DNA from: Pseudomonas nitroreducens
Lineage (GTDB): Bacteria > Pseudomonadota > Gammaproteobacteria > Pseudomonadales > Pseudomonadaceae
Length of the DNA: 64,000 nucleotides
Assembly (NCBI RefSeq): GCF_024170165.1
Contig: NZ_JALJXP010000003.1
Coordinates: 124,001 to 188,000 of the forward strand
Direction: 5' to 3'
Shown here: positions 45,364 to 52,852 of the stretch, one piece after another
How positions within the stretch are numbered: the stretch's first letter is position 1
How the letters are laid out: each line of letters opens with the position of its first letter
Notes under the pieces: generated by a model
Database searches by the model: none
What the model was told of the DNA's origin: nothing
The model's input: only the letters and a program-made list of their open reading frames with translations
Made by a program: the position numbers and the translations under genes

Positions 45364-45840
45364 ATGAAGAAGTCCGTCGCCCTGCTCTGTGCCGCCCTGG
45401 TTCTTGGCAGCCCACTGGCCAGTTTCGCCCAGCCCGGCCCCGGACCGGACTACAGCCAGGGGAATGGGCCGAACAATGGCCAGAACCGGCAGGACAATCA
45501 CGGGCCGCAACAGCAGCAGCGGCAGCAGCCCCAGCAACAACCGCAGCGAGCGCCCCAGGGGCATTACGACCAGCACGCCCACTCCGGCCAGAGCAACGCT
45601 CACGCCTACCGCAACCCGGACTTCCACCCGCAGGCCGGCATGCCGGTGCCCCATCGCGACTGGCGCCGCGGCGTGGTCGTGGAGCCGAACTATCGCGGCG
45701 ACCGCTACTGGGTCACCGACTGGCACGCCCGCCACCTGTACGCACCGCCGCGCGACCATCGCTGGCTGTACGTCAACGGCGACTACATCCTGGTCGCCAT
45801 CGCCAGCGGCGTGATCGTCAACATCCTCAGCGGTTACTGA
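45364..45840 (+). CDS. RcnB family periplasmic protein
   Basis: A 158-residue secreted protein. Signal peptide MKKSVALLCAALVLGSPLASFA, then a low-complexity Gln/Pro/Asn-rich stretch (about 24-70), then the RcnB domain (DWRRGVVVEPNYRGDRYWVTDWHARHLYAPPRDHRWLYVNGDYILVAIASGVI). RcnB in E. coli helps control nickel/cobalt export; the His-rich segment fits metal binding but the metal is unknown. AGGAG precedes the ATG. The gap upstream carries GCTTTGT/ACAAAGC arms (45201-45226) of unknown meaning. Confidence 0.88.
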   Translation: MKKSVALLCAALVLGSPLASFAQPGPGPDYSQGNGPNNGQNRQDNHGPQQQQRQQPQQQPQRAPQGHYDQHAHSGQSNAHAYRNPDFHPQAGMPVPHRDWRRGVVVEPNYRGDRYWVTDWHARHLYAPPRDHRWLYVNGDYILVAIASGVIVNILSGY

Positions 45841-45846
45841 TGCACC

Positions 45847-46290
45847 TCAGGCGCTGGCGCTGACCATCGAACCAGCGCCGCTGCCACCGGCCTTGCGGAT
45901 CGCCTCGGCCAATGCCGCAGCGGTCTGCTGCATGGCGGCGCTGGTGCTGGCTATGCGGCTCTGCAGCGCCATGAGCGCGGCGGTCCGCTCGGCTTCCGAG
46001 GAGTAATGGCGCTGCTGTGCCTCGGCCAGTTCGCGCTGCTCCTGCTGCAACTGTTTCTGCAATTCCTTCAGGCGCTTCTGCAGTTGCTCGACTGCCACGC
46101 TGGAACTTCCGCTGCTGCCAGAACCCTTGCTGCTCTTGCCGCTGGCTGCAGCCCCACCGGCTTGCAGCCGTGGGCTTTCGGCGTTGCTGCCGGTGCTGTC
46201 GCCGGCGTTGCCAGCCGATGCGCCGGCATCGCTTGCCACACGCAGCTGGGTCGCGAAAGTCTGGAGAGCGGGAGTGATGGAAAGGCTCAT
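45847..46290 (-). CDS. Hypothetical coiled-coil protein (147 aa)
   Basis: Not a family I recognise. Residues 25-65 are Gly/Ser/Ala-rich and probably disordered; residues 66-135 form a heptad-type coiled coil (VEQLQKRLKELQKQLQQEQRELAEAQQRH...); no signal peptide. AAGGA precedes the ATG. It ends 6 bases from the convergent rcnB-like gene. Confidence 0.7.
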   Translation of the reverse strand: MSLSITPALQTFATQLRVASDAGASAGNAGDSTGSNAESPRLQAGGAAASGKSSKGSGSSGSSSVAVEQLQKRLKELQKQLQQEQRELAEAQQRHYSSEAERTAALMALQSRIASTSAAMQQTAAALAEAIRKAGGSGAGSMVSASA

Positions 46291-46415
46291 GCCGGATGTC
46301 CTTTGTTCCGGGAATTCAGCCTGTCTATCGGCCAGCGCAGGAAAATCTTGAAAGCGCCTTCGCAGGTCTGCGCAAAGGCCCTAGGATAGGCGCCTTCATT
46401 TCCAGCCCTGTCACC

Positions 46416-46898
46416 ATGGACAAGAAACACGCCTACCAGCTCATCCTCGCCCGCCTGGCCGAAGACCTGGACGTCGCCGTGCGCGCCGCACGGACGGCCC
46501 ACGAGACCGCGACCCACGAGGAAAACATTGCCGAGAACAAGTACGACACTCTTGGCCTGGAAGCGGCCTACCTTGCTGCCGGCCAGTCCCGTCGTGTCGA
46601 GGAGATCCGCCAGGCCCTGTCTCTGTTCGAGAGTCTGCAACTGCGCGACTTCGACGAAGAGCTGGGCATCCAGCCCAGCGCCCTGGTGCAACTGGTCAAC
46701 GAGCAGGACCAGCAACGCTGGGTTTTCATCGGCCCCGACGGCGCCGGCCTGAAGGTGCAGTACGAAGGCGCCGAGATCCTCGTCATCACCACCCGCGCAC
46801 CACTGGGCAATGCCCTGCTCCATCGCCACCCTGGCGACGAGGTCGAAGTGGGTACCGGCAGCGCCCGCCAGCGCTACGAAATCCTCGACGCCTGTTGA
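46416..46898 (+). CDS. GreA/GreB-type transcription elongation factor family protein
   Basis: A 160-residue protein: N-terminal helical part (MDKKHAYQLILARLAEDLDVAVRAARTAHETATHEENIAENKYDTLGLEAAYLAAG, coiled-coil-like) and a C-terminal FKBP-like GreA/B domain (APLGNALLHRHPGDEVEV). The ENKYDT acidic tip resembles the Gre finger. Whether it cleaves backtracked RNA or only binds polymerase is unknown. The start at 46416 is chosen because the family N-terminus is MDKK-like. Confidence 0.78.
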   Translation: MDKKHAYQLILARLAEDLDVAVRAARTAHETATHEENIAENKYDTLGLEAAYLAAGQSRRVEEIRQALSLFESLQLRDFDEELGIQPSALVQLVNEQDQQRWVFIGPDGAGLKVQYEGAEILVITTRAPLGNALLHRHPGDEVEVGTGSARQRYEILDAC

Positions 46899-47040
46899 TG
46901 CGTCACCCGCGCGGATGACCAGCGACAGTCGAGCGCATCGATGAAAAATCTGAGCGGAACAGACAATACCCGGCACGCCGGCTGACGCAGACTAAGCTTC
47001 AAGGCCACACCCAACCCTCCCGGCCTCAAGGAGAAGCATC

Positions 47041-47388
47041 ATGCTGTTCAACTGGTCCGAGTACGTCCCCGCCGTGAAGAAAGCCTTCGGTGCGCTGGGC
47101 AAGAAACACCCGAAGATGATTGCTGCCTACCAGGCCCTGGAAGCTGCCGCTGCTGACGGCGACGCCCTGGACGCCAAGACTCGCGAACTGATTGCCATCG
47201 CCGTGGCCATCACCACCCGCTGCGACGGCTGCATCGGCGTCCATGCCGAAGCCGCGCGCAAGGCCGGCGCCACCGAAGCCGAGATCGCCCAGACCCTGGC
47301 CACCGCCATTTCCCTCAACGCCGGCGCCGCCTACATATACTCCCTGCGCGCCCTCGAAGCCTACGAGTCGGCCGCCGCGCCGAAATGA
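47041..47388 (+). CDS. Carboxymuconolactone decarboxylase (AhpD-like) family protein
   Basis: A 115-residue all-helical protein with the redox motif CDGCIGVHAE (CXXC with His), typical of AhpD-like alkylhydroperoxidases. It may act as a small peroxidase or disulfide reductase. AAGGAG precedes the ATG. A GC-rich inverted repeat lies just downstream but lacks a clear T-tract. Confidence 0.9.
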   Translation: MLFNWSEYVPAVKKAFGALGKKHPKMIAAYQALEAAAADGDALDAKTRELIAIAVAITTRCDGCIGVHAEAARKAGATEAEIAQTLATAISLNAGAAYIYSLRALEAYESAAAPK

Positions 47389-47488
47389 GCCCCTGCCCGC
47401 GACGCCCCTCAGGTGTCGCGGGCCCGCCCCTTTCCCTCCGCGGCACGATGGGTTATCAGTGGCGCTTCCCCGATCAAAGTCCGCGCCC

Positions 47489-47857
47489 ATGCCACAGCCC
47501 ACTCTCGGTTTCTGGAAACTCACTTTCGCCATCGCTGCTGGCATCTGGCTCGGCTGCCTGGCCGCCGGCGCCACCGCCTGGCTAATCTGGCCCGACTTAC
47601 CGCCAGCCGTCGCTACACGTCTTGCCTCCCCATCCGCACCAACGCCCATTACACCCCCATCGCCGCGCAGCAACGAAGAAATGTTCCAGCAATACCTCCA
47701 GCGCCAGCAGGCCACGCAGGAGCAGCAGAATCGCCAGATCGAGAAGTCGGAGCAGGAAAAGCGCTTCAACAGCGCACCGTGCCAGTTCTGGCGACAGCAG
47801 TACCAGGCGAATCCCACGCAGGGGAATCGAGAGAAGATGGATGGGTATTGCGGCTGA
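47489..47857 (+). CDS. Hypothetical single-span membrane protein
   Basis: A 122-residue protein with an N-terminal membrane helix (FAIAAGIWLGCLAAGATAWLIW), a Pro/Ser linker and a Gln/Glu-rich coiled segment (EEMFQQYLQRQQATQEQQNRQIEKSEQEKRFN), ending with two Cys (CQFWRQQYQANPTQGNREKMDGYCG). Similar short proteins are common in Pseudomonas, but function is unknown. It is the last core-like gene before the accessory zone. Confidence 0.72.
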   Translation: MPQPTLGFWKLTFAIAAGIWLGCLAAGATAWLIWPDLPPAVATRLASPSAPTPITPPSPRSNEEMFQQYLQRQQATQEQQNRQIEKSEQEKRFNSAPCQFWRQQYQANPTQGNREKMDGYCG

Positions 47858-48458
47858 GGGCACGCAGGGCGGGGAATTCAGGACGCAGAAAGCACAAGGT
47901 CTTTGAAGAGCTGATGACTTCAGGGCTTCAGCCATTGCAAGGATGGCTGAGAGATAGCGATCTGAAGCATGTGACGCCCACCTGAGTTCCCGGTAGACCC
48001 CGTAGCGCCAGGGTCCTTGATGAGGAAACGCCGGAAAAATCGATGTGGCGGGATGCGATCCGACACAAGCGCTGCCTGTGGCCGGCTGCACGATGGTGTG
48101 AGCGGAATGAGAAGGCGTCGATGTAGAGCAAAGCCGGCAAGAGCGCGATGCTGGGGATCACGGGCATCCGATCGATCTGGAAGCCGCCAGCGGGTGAGCC
48201 GGTCGCAGCGTGCGCTTTGCTGAGCAAGGGGGCCGACGAGCTTGTCGCCGCCATTCACAAGCGGATAGCGGGGATTCTGTCACCGGGCGAACGGTCGCCG
48301 GGCTAGCACCGGAGACTTCGAGCTGGCCTCCGACACTTTCGCTCTGGCTCGCCACACCCCTGGGACCTACCGCAATTCACCGGATGTCGGGAACACAAGG
48401 AACCAGGGTGCGCAGTCCATCTCCCTTCTGGGGGCTCAAGGAACTGGATGAAACAACA
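47858..48458. other. Gene-free stretch, possible decayed coding sequence
   Basis: I see no intact gene. On the + strand, 48019-48305 can be read as DEETPEKSMWRDAIRHKRCLWPAARW...stop...SKAGKSAMLGITGIRSIWKPPAGEPVAACALLSKGADELVAAIHKR with a single internal stop and no start, which could be a relic. I do not recognise the source. Confidence 0.35.
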
Positions 48459-48536
48459 GTGACATCATTTGGACATCATCTCGTACAATGCTTAACGATA
48501 CGCCAAGCGTCAATCTCGCAGCTTGGCGTCTGTTTT
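48459..48536 (+). promoter_or_regulatory. Candidate promoter with direct repeats and a leader hairpin
   Basis: GACATCAT is repeated 11 bp apart (48461-48468, 48472-48479), ahead of a TACAAT -10-like box (48484-48489). A hairpin ACGCCAAGC / GCTTGGCGT (48500-48508, 48521-48529) then CTGTTTT follows. It looks like a promoter with a terminator or attenuator before the small gene at 48554. Confidence 0.45.
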
Positions 48537-48553
48537 ACTAAGTGGTGCCAAGG

Positions 48554-48802
48554 ATGAAAATCGAGAGTCAGCTGGGAATGTTGTCGATGGATCCGCTACC
48601 GACGGAAGCAGATTTACAGGCGATAAACATCATTATTTCTGGACTGCTTGAGCAGATCATGGAAGTGCAAGGGAATCTCAACCTCGACACTGCCGAGTTA
48701 AGTTCGCTTGTGCGGATGAATAATGGAGAGGCCACTTCAGCGCCGGCGCCAAATCCAGTGCTGATCGCCAAGTTCTTCAGTAATGCCCGGCGCATCGGCT
48801 GA
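48554..48802 (+). CDS. Small hypothetical protein (82 aa)
   Basis: MKIESQLGMLSMDPLPTEADLQAINIIISGLLEQ opens a helical, acidic 82-residue protein I do not recognise. GC is lower than the core genome. In-frame GTG codons at 48542 and 48545 are alternative starts; the ribosome site is poor for the ATG. It may belong to the accessory zone. Confidence 0.5.
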   Translation: MKIESQLGMLSMDPLPTEADLQAINIIISGLLEQIMEVQGNLNLDTAELSSLVRMNNGEATSAPAPNPVLIAKFFSNARRIG

Positions 48803-49333
48803 CCAATCCGCGCGCTAGTTGCCGCTGAAAGCGTTACCAATCAGGCGAGCGCTCGTCTTGCGCCCTGATCAATGGGCCAGTCCCGATACGGCACGCCGTA
48901 GCTCCCCTGCCGGGGGATAGCCACAACCCGCGCACGCCGTATCGCCGACATCCGAACGCTGATCGCCGGACGAGATGACCAGCGCCTCGGCCACGGCGCC
49001 GATAGATGCCTCGGCGTCACTCTCGTCGCTCGCAGCCCAGCGACAGATCGTTCCGTGCCCGGTATCGATACCGGGCACGGGACACCGAGAACTCCGTCTT
49101 TGCCGCCCTGACCAGCAAGCTTGTCCAGTGGACGGATGCCACTTACCGGGGAGTCGAAGCGGGAGAAGCGCAGTGCCGCGACGTCACTCGCCCTACCACG
49201 TTTGCCTCGCCAGTCATTGCCCGTGTTGCAGTCGATGCTTCCGGGATTATGCGAACGCCGCATTTCGCCGGACAGAGAAACGTCTGATGGCGACCTAAAT
49301 GGCTTGCGAGACAGCAGGGAGATAAAGGAACGA
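48803..49333. other. Gene-poor stretch containing a 28-bp palindrome
   Basis: No convincing gene. Open frames on both strands are short and show no family motifs; a minus-strand frame 48869-49078 starts inside the palindrome and is not supported. The striking content is the palindrome listed separately. Confidence 0.4.
49053..49080. repeat. 28-bp perfect palindrome
   Basis: CCGTGCCCGGTATC directly joined to its reverse complement GATACCGGGCACGG, with no spacer and no mismatch. As RNA it would form a hairpin lacking a loop; as DNA it could be a dimeric protein site or a joined pair of element ends. Confidence 0.85.
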
Positions 49334-49600
49334 ATGCATCCCCTTCAGAGCGAGCTGAAGACAGACAGTTTAAAAAATCGCGCGCTGAAGCTGCTTTCAA
49401 TAGCGAGCATCAAGGATCTAGCAGAATCTGGCGATACGAGCTACATGCGATGGCAGAACATCAAGCGTGGAAGAGCACGTCTAGCCGCAGACGAAATTGA
49501 AGTACTAGCCAGAATTTATCCTCAATACCGCTGGTGGCTAATTAGCGGAGAAGTGATGCCTGAGAAGGGCCAGTCTCACCCTCATTATGATCAGGTCTGA
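49334..49600 (+). CDS. Small DNA-binding (Cro/repressor-like) protein
   Basis: An 88-residue protein: ALKLLSIASIKDLAESGDTSYMRWQNIKRGRARLAADEIEVLARIYPQYRWWLISGEVMPEKGQ. The layout matches a short phage-type repressor with a helix-turn-helix and the RWWLISGEVMPEKGQ ending found in Pseudomonas accessory DNA-binding proteins. AAAGGA precedes the ATG at 49334. It may regulate the island; no operator is assigned. Confidence 0.75.
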   Translation: MHPLQSELKTDSLKNRALKLLSIASIKDLAESGDTSYMRWQNIKRGRARLAADEIEVLARIYPQYRWWLISGEVMPEKGQSHPHYDQV

Positions 49601-49654
49601 GGATGCCGCAGTGGCTAGCCAAGCAATAGCACTGACATGCAGCTCCTAGCATCC

Positions 49655-49685
49655 AAGGGAGGCAAGGGAGGCAAGGGAGGCAAGG
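49655..49685. repeat. 9-bp tandem repeat, 3.4 copies
   Basis: AAGGGAGGC occurs three times in a row (49655-49681) followed by AAGG. It lies in the 249-bp gap before the DGQHR gene, which otherwise shows no feature beyond an AT-rich promoter-like region. Confidence 0.85.
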
Positions 49686-49849
49686 TCAGTGAAGGGAGTG
49701 GCCGGTGAGGATTGGCACTTTACTCCCCAAGCCTGTCAGGGTAGCTCCACTTACATTTTCAAACCAAATAATGGCACAATCGCATCAATGGCTAACTCAG
49801 CCACCCTTTAGCTAACGAACCAATCGCTAGACGCGAGTAAGGACGCACA

Positions 49850-51592
49850 ATGAGCCTGGTCAAAAAGCCACGGAAGCCACGGAAGAAAATGAGCCCGGAA
49901 GAGAAGGCCGAGGCGAGAAGAAAAAGAGAAGAAAAAAAATTCAGGCTCAGCATTAAAGACATTTTCTTAAAATCCGGGTTTAAGTACATAAAATCCGAAA
50001 GCAAAGAGTTCACGCTAAGCACTACTTCTGGCAACAGAACTACGGAGCTAGATGGCGTATTCGTCTACGAAAATATCGTAATACTAGTCGAAGACACCTG
50101 CACTGCGTCACCAAACAAACATCTCGCATCGAAACAAGTATTCTTCGGCCTTGCCCTACAGAATCAAGAAGCATTAATAAACTGCTTGGCAGACAATCTT
50201 TCTGATTTCAAAGCACATTTCGATGCAAACCAATTCACCGCAAAAGATTACGTAACAAGAATCACCTATTTTAGCATGCACTCTGTAGATTCAGAGCATG
50301 TGGAAAATGCTGTGAGAGCAGGGGTATACGTAATAGAAAAAGCAATCACAAATTATTTCTCAGCTTTAGTTAAGACTGTTGCTGAATCTGCAATCTACGA
50401 AATATTTCAGTACCTACAAATTAATTTTTCAGATATTGGCGAATCAAAGATATCCGGCGGAAACCAAAAGAACGTAAAATTCTACAAGGGATTTCTCCTA
50501 CCGGAAAACAATAGTAGCTACCCTGACGGATACAAAGTAATTTCATTTTACGCAGACCCAGACTCGCTTCTCAAAAAGAGTTTTGTCTTGAGAAAGAACA
50601 GCTGGCAGAATCCAAACTTCTCTTACCAAAGAGTACTTGACATCAAGAAGATAAAATTGATGAGAAAGTATCTTTGCGACAGCAAGAGAGTCTACGTAAA
50701 CAACATTATCGCCACCCTTCCGCCATCAACAAAAATCCACGACGAACAAACTTCAAACCAATTAACTGCTGCCGAATTAGAAATTGTAAAACCTATTCAA
50801 ATATCACTTCCCGATGAGTACAACGTAGTTGGCCTAATTGATGGACAACACCGAGTATTCTCTTATCACAAGGGAAGCGATACATTTGAGAAAGAAATTC
50901 TCAAGCTCAGAAAAAAACAAAATCTATTAGTAACAGGCATTATTTATCCAGAAGGCACCACGGACGATGCCAGGGTCCAGTTTGAGGCAAAACTTTTTTT
51001 AGAGATTAACGATAGGCAAACGAAAGTCAAGTCTGCCTTAACGCAAGAAATTGAGCTTATAGTTAACCCGTACTCCGCAACAGCAATCGCAAAAGCTATC
51101 GTTATAAAGCTTGCAAGATCGGGCGCATTGAAAGACAAACTTGAAGAGCATGTTTTCGATGATGCAAAGAAGCTGAAAATCGCGTCAATCATCAGCTACG
51201 GACTGAAGCCGTTAATCAAAAAAGATGGAGAAGACTCTCTATTTACAGCCTGGGACGAGCCCCAAAAGAAAGACTTAATACTACTTCAGAAAGACCGAAG
51301 CGCACTGGAAGAGTATATTGAATTCTGCTTCAAAGAAGTCAACACCATACTTAATGCTGTTAAAATATCAGCACCAGACAAGTGGAAAATTGGCGACGAA
51401 GAAAAACTATTGACGCCGACTTCCATAAACGGCTTCATACGGTGCTTGCGATTTATAATTGAGAACGGTGAAACCAGGACACTGGAAAACTACAAAAGCA
51501 AGCTTAGCAGAATAAGAGAATTTGACTTCAAGCCCTACAAATCTAGCCACTGGAACAACCTTGGAACAGACTTATACAATAAGTACTTCTAA
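49850..51592 (+). CDS. DGQHR-domain protein (DndB-like)
   Basis: A 580-residue cytoplasmic protein. The name-giving motif GLIDGQHR is at 331-335 and the second family motif FLEINDRQTKV at about 383-393, as in DndB and related DNA-modification proteins. The N-terminus is Lys-rich, then ELDGVFVYENIVILVEDT (66-83) looks like the E..D..E-x-K strand pattern of PD-(D/E)XK nucleases, but T83 replaces the catalytic Lys. GC is far below the core genome. AAGGA precedes the ATG. It converges on a DNA methyltransferase gene; the pair probably acts together on DNA. Confidence 0.85.
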   Translation: MSLVKKPRKPRKKMSPEEKAEARRKREEKKFRLSIKDIFLKSGFKYIKSESKEFTLSTTSGNRTTELDGVFVYENIVILVEDTCTASPNKHLASKQVFFGLALQNQEALINCLADNLSDFKAHFDANQFTAKDYVTRITYFSMHSVDSEHVENAVRAGVYVIEKAITNYFSALVKTVAESAIYEIFQYLQINFSDIGESKISGGNQKNVKFYKGFLLPENNSSYPDGYKVISFYADPDSLLKKSFVLRKNSWQNPNFSYQRVLDIKKIKLMRKYLCDSKRVYVNNIIATLPPSTKIHDEQTSNQLTAAELEIVKPIQISLPDEYNVVGLIDGQHRVFSYHKGSDTFEKEILKLRKKQNLLVTGIIYPEGTTDDARVQFEAKLFLEINDRQTKVKSALTQEIELIVNPYSATAIAKAIVIKLARSGALKDKLEEHVFDDAKKLKIASIISYGLKPLIKKDGEDSLFTAWDEPQKKDLILLQKDRSALEEYIEFCFKEVNTILNAVKISAPDKWKIGDEEKLLTPTSINGFIRCLRFIIENGETRTLENYKSKLSRIREFDFKPYKSSHWNNLGTDLYNKYF

Positions 51593-51594
51593 AC

Positions 51595-51622
51595 AAAAAA
51601 GGCACTCCTAGAGTGCCTTTTT
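51595..51622. terminator. Bidirectional terminator between DGQHR and methyltransferase genes
   Basis: AAAAAA, GGCACTC-CTA-GAGTGCC (51601-51617), TTTTT. It separates the two convergent genes, whose stops are 33 bp apart. Confidence 0.93.
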
Positions 51623-51625
51623 AAT

Positions 51626-52543
51626 TTATTCCGCAAAAACAAAATGAGAGGGTCTCTGCGCAACTGCCTCTGTTGGTTTAGGCAGACGCACCGGTATATC
51701 TTCGCGAACCTTCGCCCGCCCCTCTAACGCCGCCGTAATTCTATCTTCAGCAAAGGAAAGATAGCTTTCATCCATATCAAATCCGACAAAATTCCTGCCT
51801 TCCAAAACCGCGGCAACGCCAGTTGATCCTGAGCCAGCGAAAGGATCCAATATCCAACTATCTTTAGGGCTTAGGGCTTTAATCAAACGACGAACCAGTG
51901 CCGTAGGGTACTGGCAAGGATGCGCTGTTTTTTCTGGATGCTTTGATTTAACATTGGGAATATCCCAAACATCAAACTCTTTCTCTATTTCCCAAAGATC
52001 ACTTGGATTTTTGCCTAGTGGATTTCCACTATGCTCGCCCTTCTTCTCACCCTTGTAGTGGCGCTTTCCAGGATAGAGCTGAGGAACTCGCACGTCATCC
52101 AAGTTAAACTGGTAGTTCTCACCCTTGGTATACCAGAGGATCGTTTCATGACGACCACTGAAGCGCTTTTGGCAGTTTGCGCCATGCCTGAACGTCCAAA
52201 TAATTCGATTTCTTAGAATCAGCTCCGACATCTTCGACATCGCTTGATGCACTAAAAAATCCAGCGGCACTAAGGCACCATCCTTCACATGGTACCCAAC
52301 CTGCCAACATAAACTACCGCCTGGCTTTAGCTTTTTTAGAAGCTTCGGAAGCAAATCTTCGTGAAGTTTCAAAAACTCATTTGCACACTTAGAAGTATCA
52401 TATTCCTTACCAATAAAATAAGGCGGAGAAGTCACCACTAAAGAAAACTTCTCATCTTCATATTGATCGATAAGATCAAGGCAACTCCCATGAAAAAGGG
52501 CTGCCTGAGGCTTGGTCTTCTCAACATCAACCATGCTATTCAT
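51626..52543 (-). CDS. DNA methyltransferase, beta-class, TSPPY type
   Basis: A 305-residue amino-methyltransferase. Motif IV TSPPYF (38-43) comes before motif I DPFAGSGSTGVAA (about 245-257), the beta-class order; SPPY motifs are most often in N4-cytosine enzymes. The start is uncertain: ATG 52543 has AGGAAG upstream, but an in-frame ATG at 52654 (AAGG upstream) would add 37 residues. AT-rich like the DGQHR gene. No restriction endonuclease is adjacent. Confidence 0.9.
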   Translation of the reverse strand: MNSMVDVEKTKPQAALFHGSCLDLIDQYEDEKFSLVVTSPPYFIGKEYDTSKCANEFLKLHEDLLPKLLKKLKPGGSLCWQVGYHVKDGALVPLDFLVHQAMSKMSELILRNRIIWTFRHGANCQKRFSGRHETILWYTKGENYQFNLDDVRVPQLYPGKRHYKGEKKGEHSGNPLGKNPSDLWEIEKEFDVWDIPNVKSKHPEKTAHPCQYPTALVRRLIKALSPKDSWILDPFAGSGSTGVAAVLEGRNFVGFDMDESYLSFAEDRITAALEGRAKVREDIPVRLPKPTEAVAQRPSHFVFAE

Positions 52544-52852
52544 ATGGACACTTCCTAACGAATTTTCAACGCTTTCCGCTGCAGGTTGCGCAACAAGGCA
52601 AAGCTCACGATGTTCGTGGTCCAACGCCAATCCAAGTATTTTTTTTCGGGCCATTCCAAGCCTTTAATTCTCAGCTGTCTCGGCAGAGATCACGTGACCA
52701 GTATGAGCAAAACGGCCTTGCGGATCCAGCAGCCTACAACCTATCTGATCAGAAAATTTTCCGCAAAGTGCTGCAGCGTGCGGTGCTCGTGGACCTCCCC
52801 CTTTACACCACCCGCCTTTGCCGTAGAAATGCCCCTGAAAAGGAGACTGGGC
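52544..52852. other. Divergent gap between methyltransferase and integrase
   Basis: 309 bases. It holds the alternative methyltransferase N-terminus (to 52654) and the integrase promoter region; composition changes from AT-rich to GC-rich across it. I see no further gene and no clear operator. Confidence 0.5.

Noticed and set aside
45460..45560. CRISPR-like repetition in the RcnB-like gene
   Set aside because: It is a CAG/CAACAG-rich codon run for a Gln/Pro stretch, without regular spacers.
47397..47435. Terminator after the AhpD-like gene
   Set aside because: CCCGCGAC/GTCGCGGG arms exist but the downstream sequence is C-rich and has no T-tract.
48869..49078. Small minus-strand frame beginning in the 28-bp palindrome
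   Set aside because: No ribosome site, no recognised motif, and the start lies inside the palindrome.
52544..52654. 37 extra N-terminal residues for the DNA methyltransferase
   Set aside because: Cannot be excluded, but the methyltransferase core begins just after residue 10 of the shorter form and that start has a comparable ribosome site.
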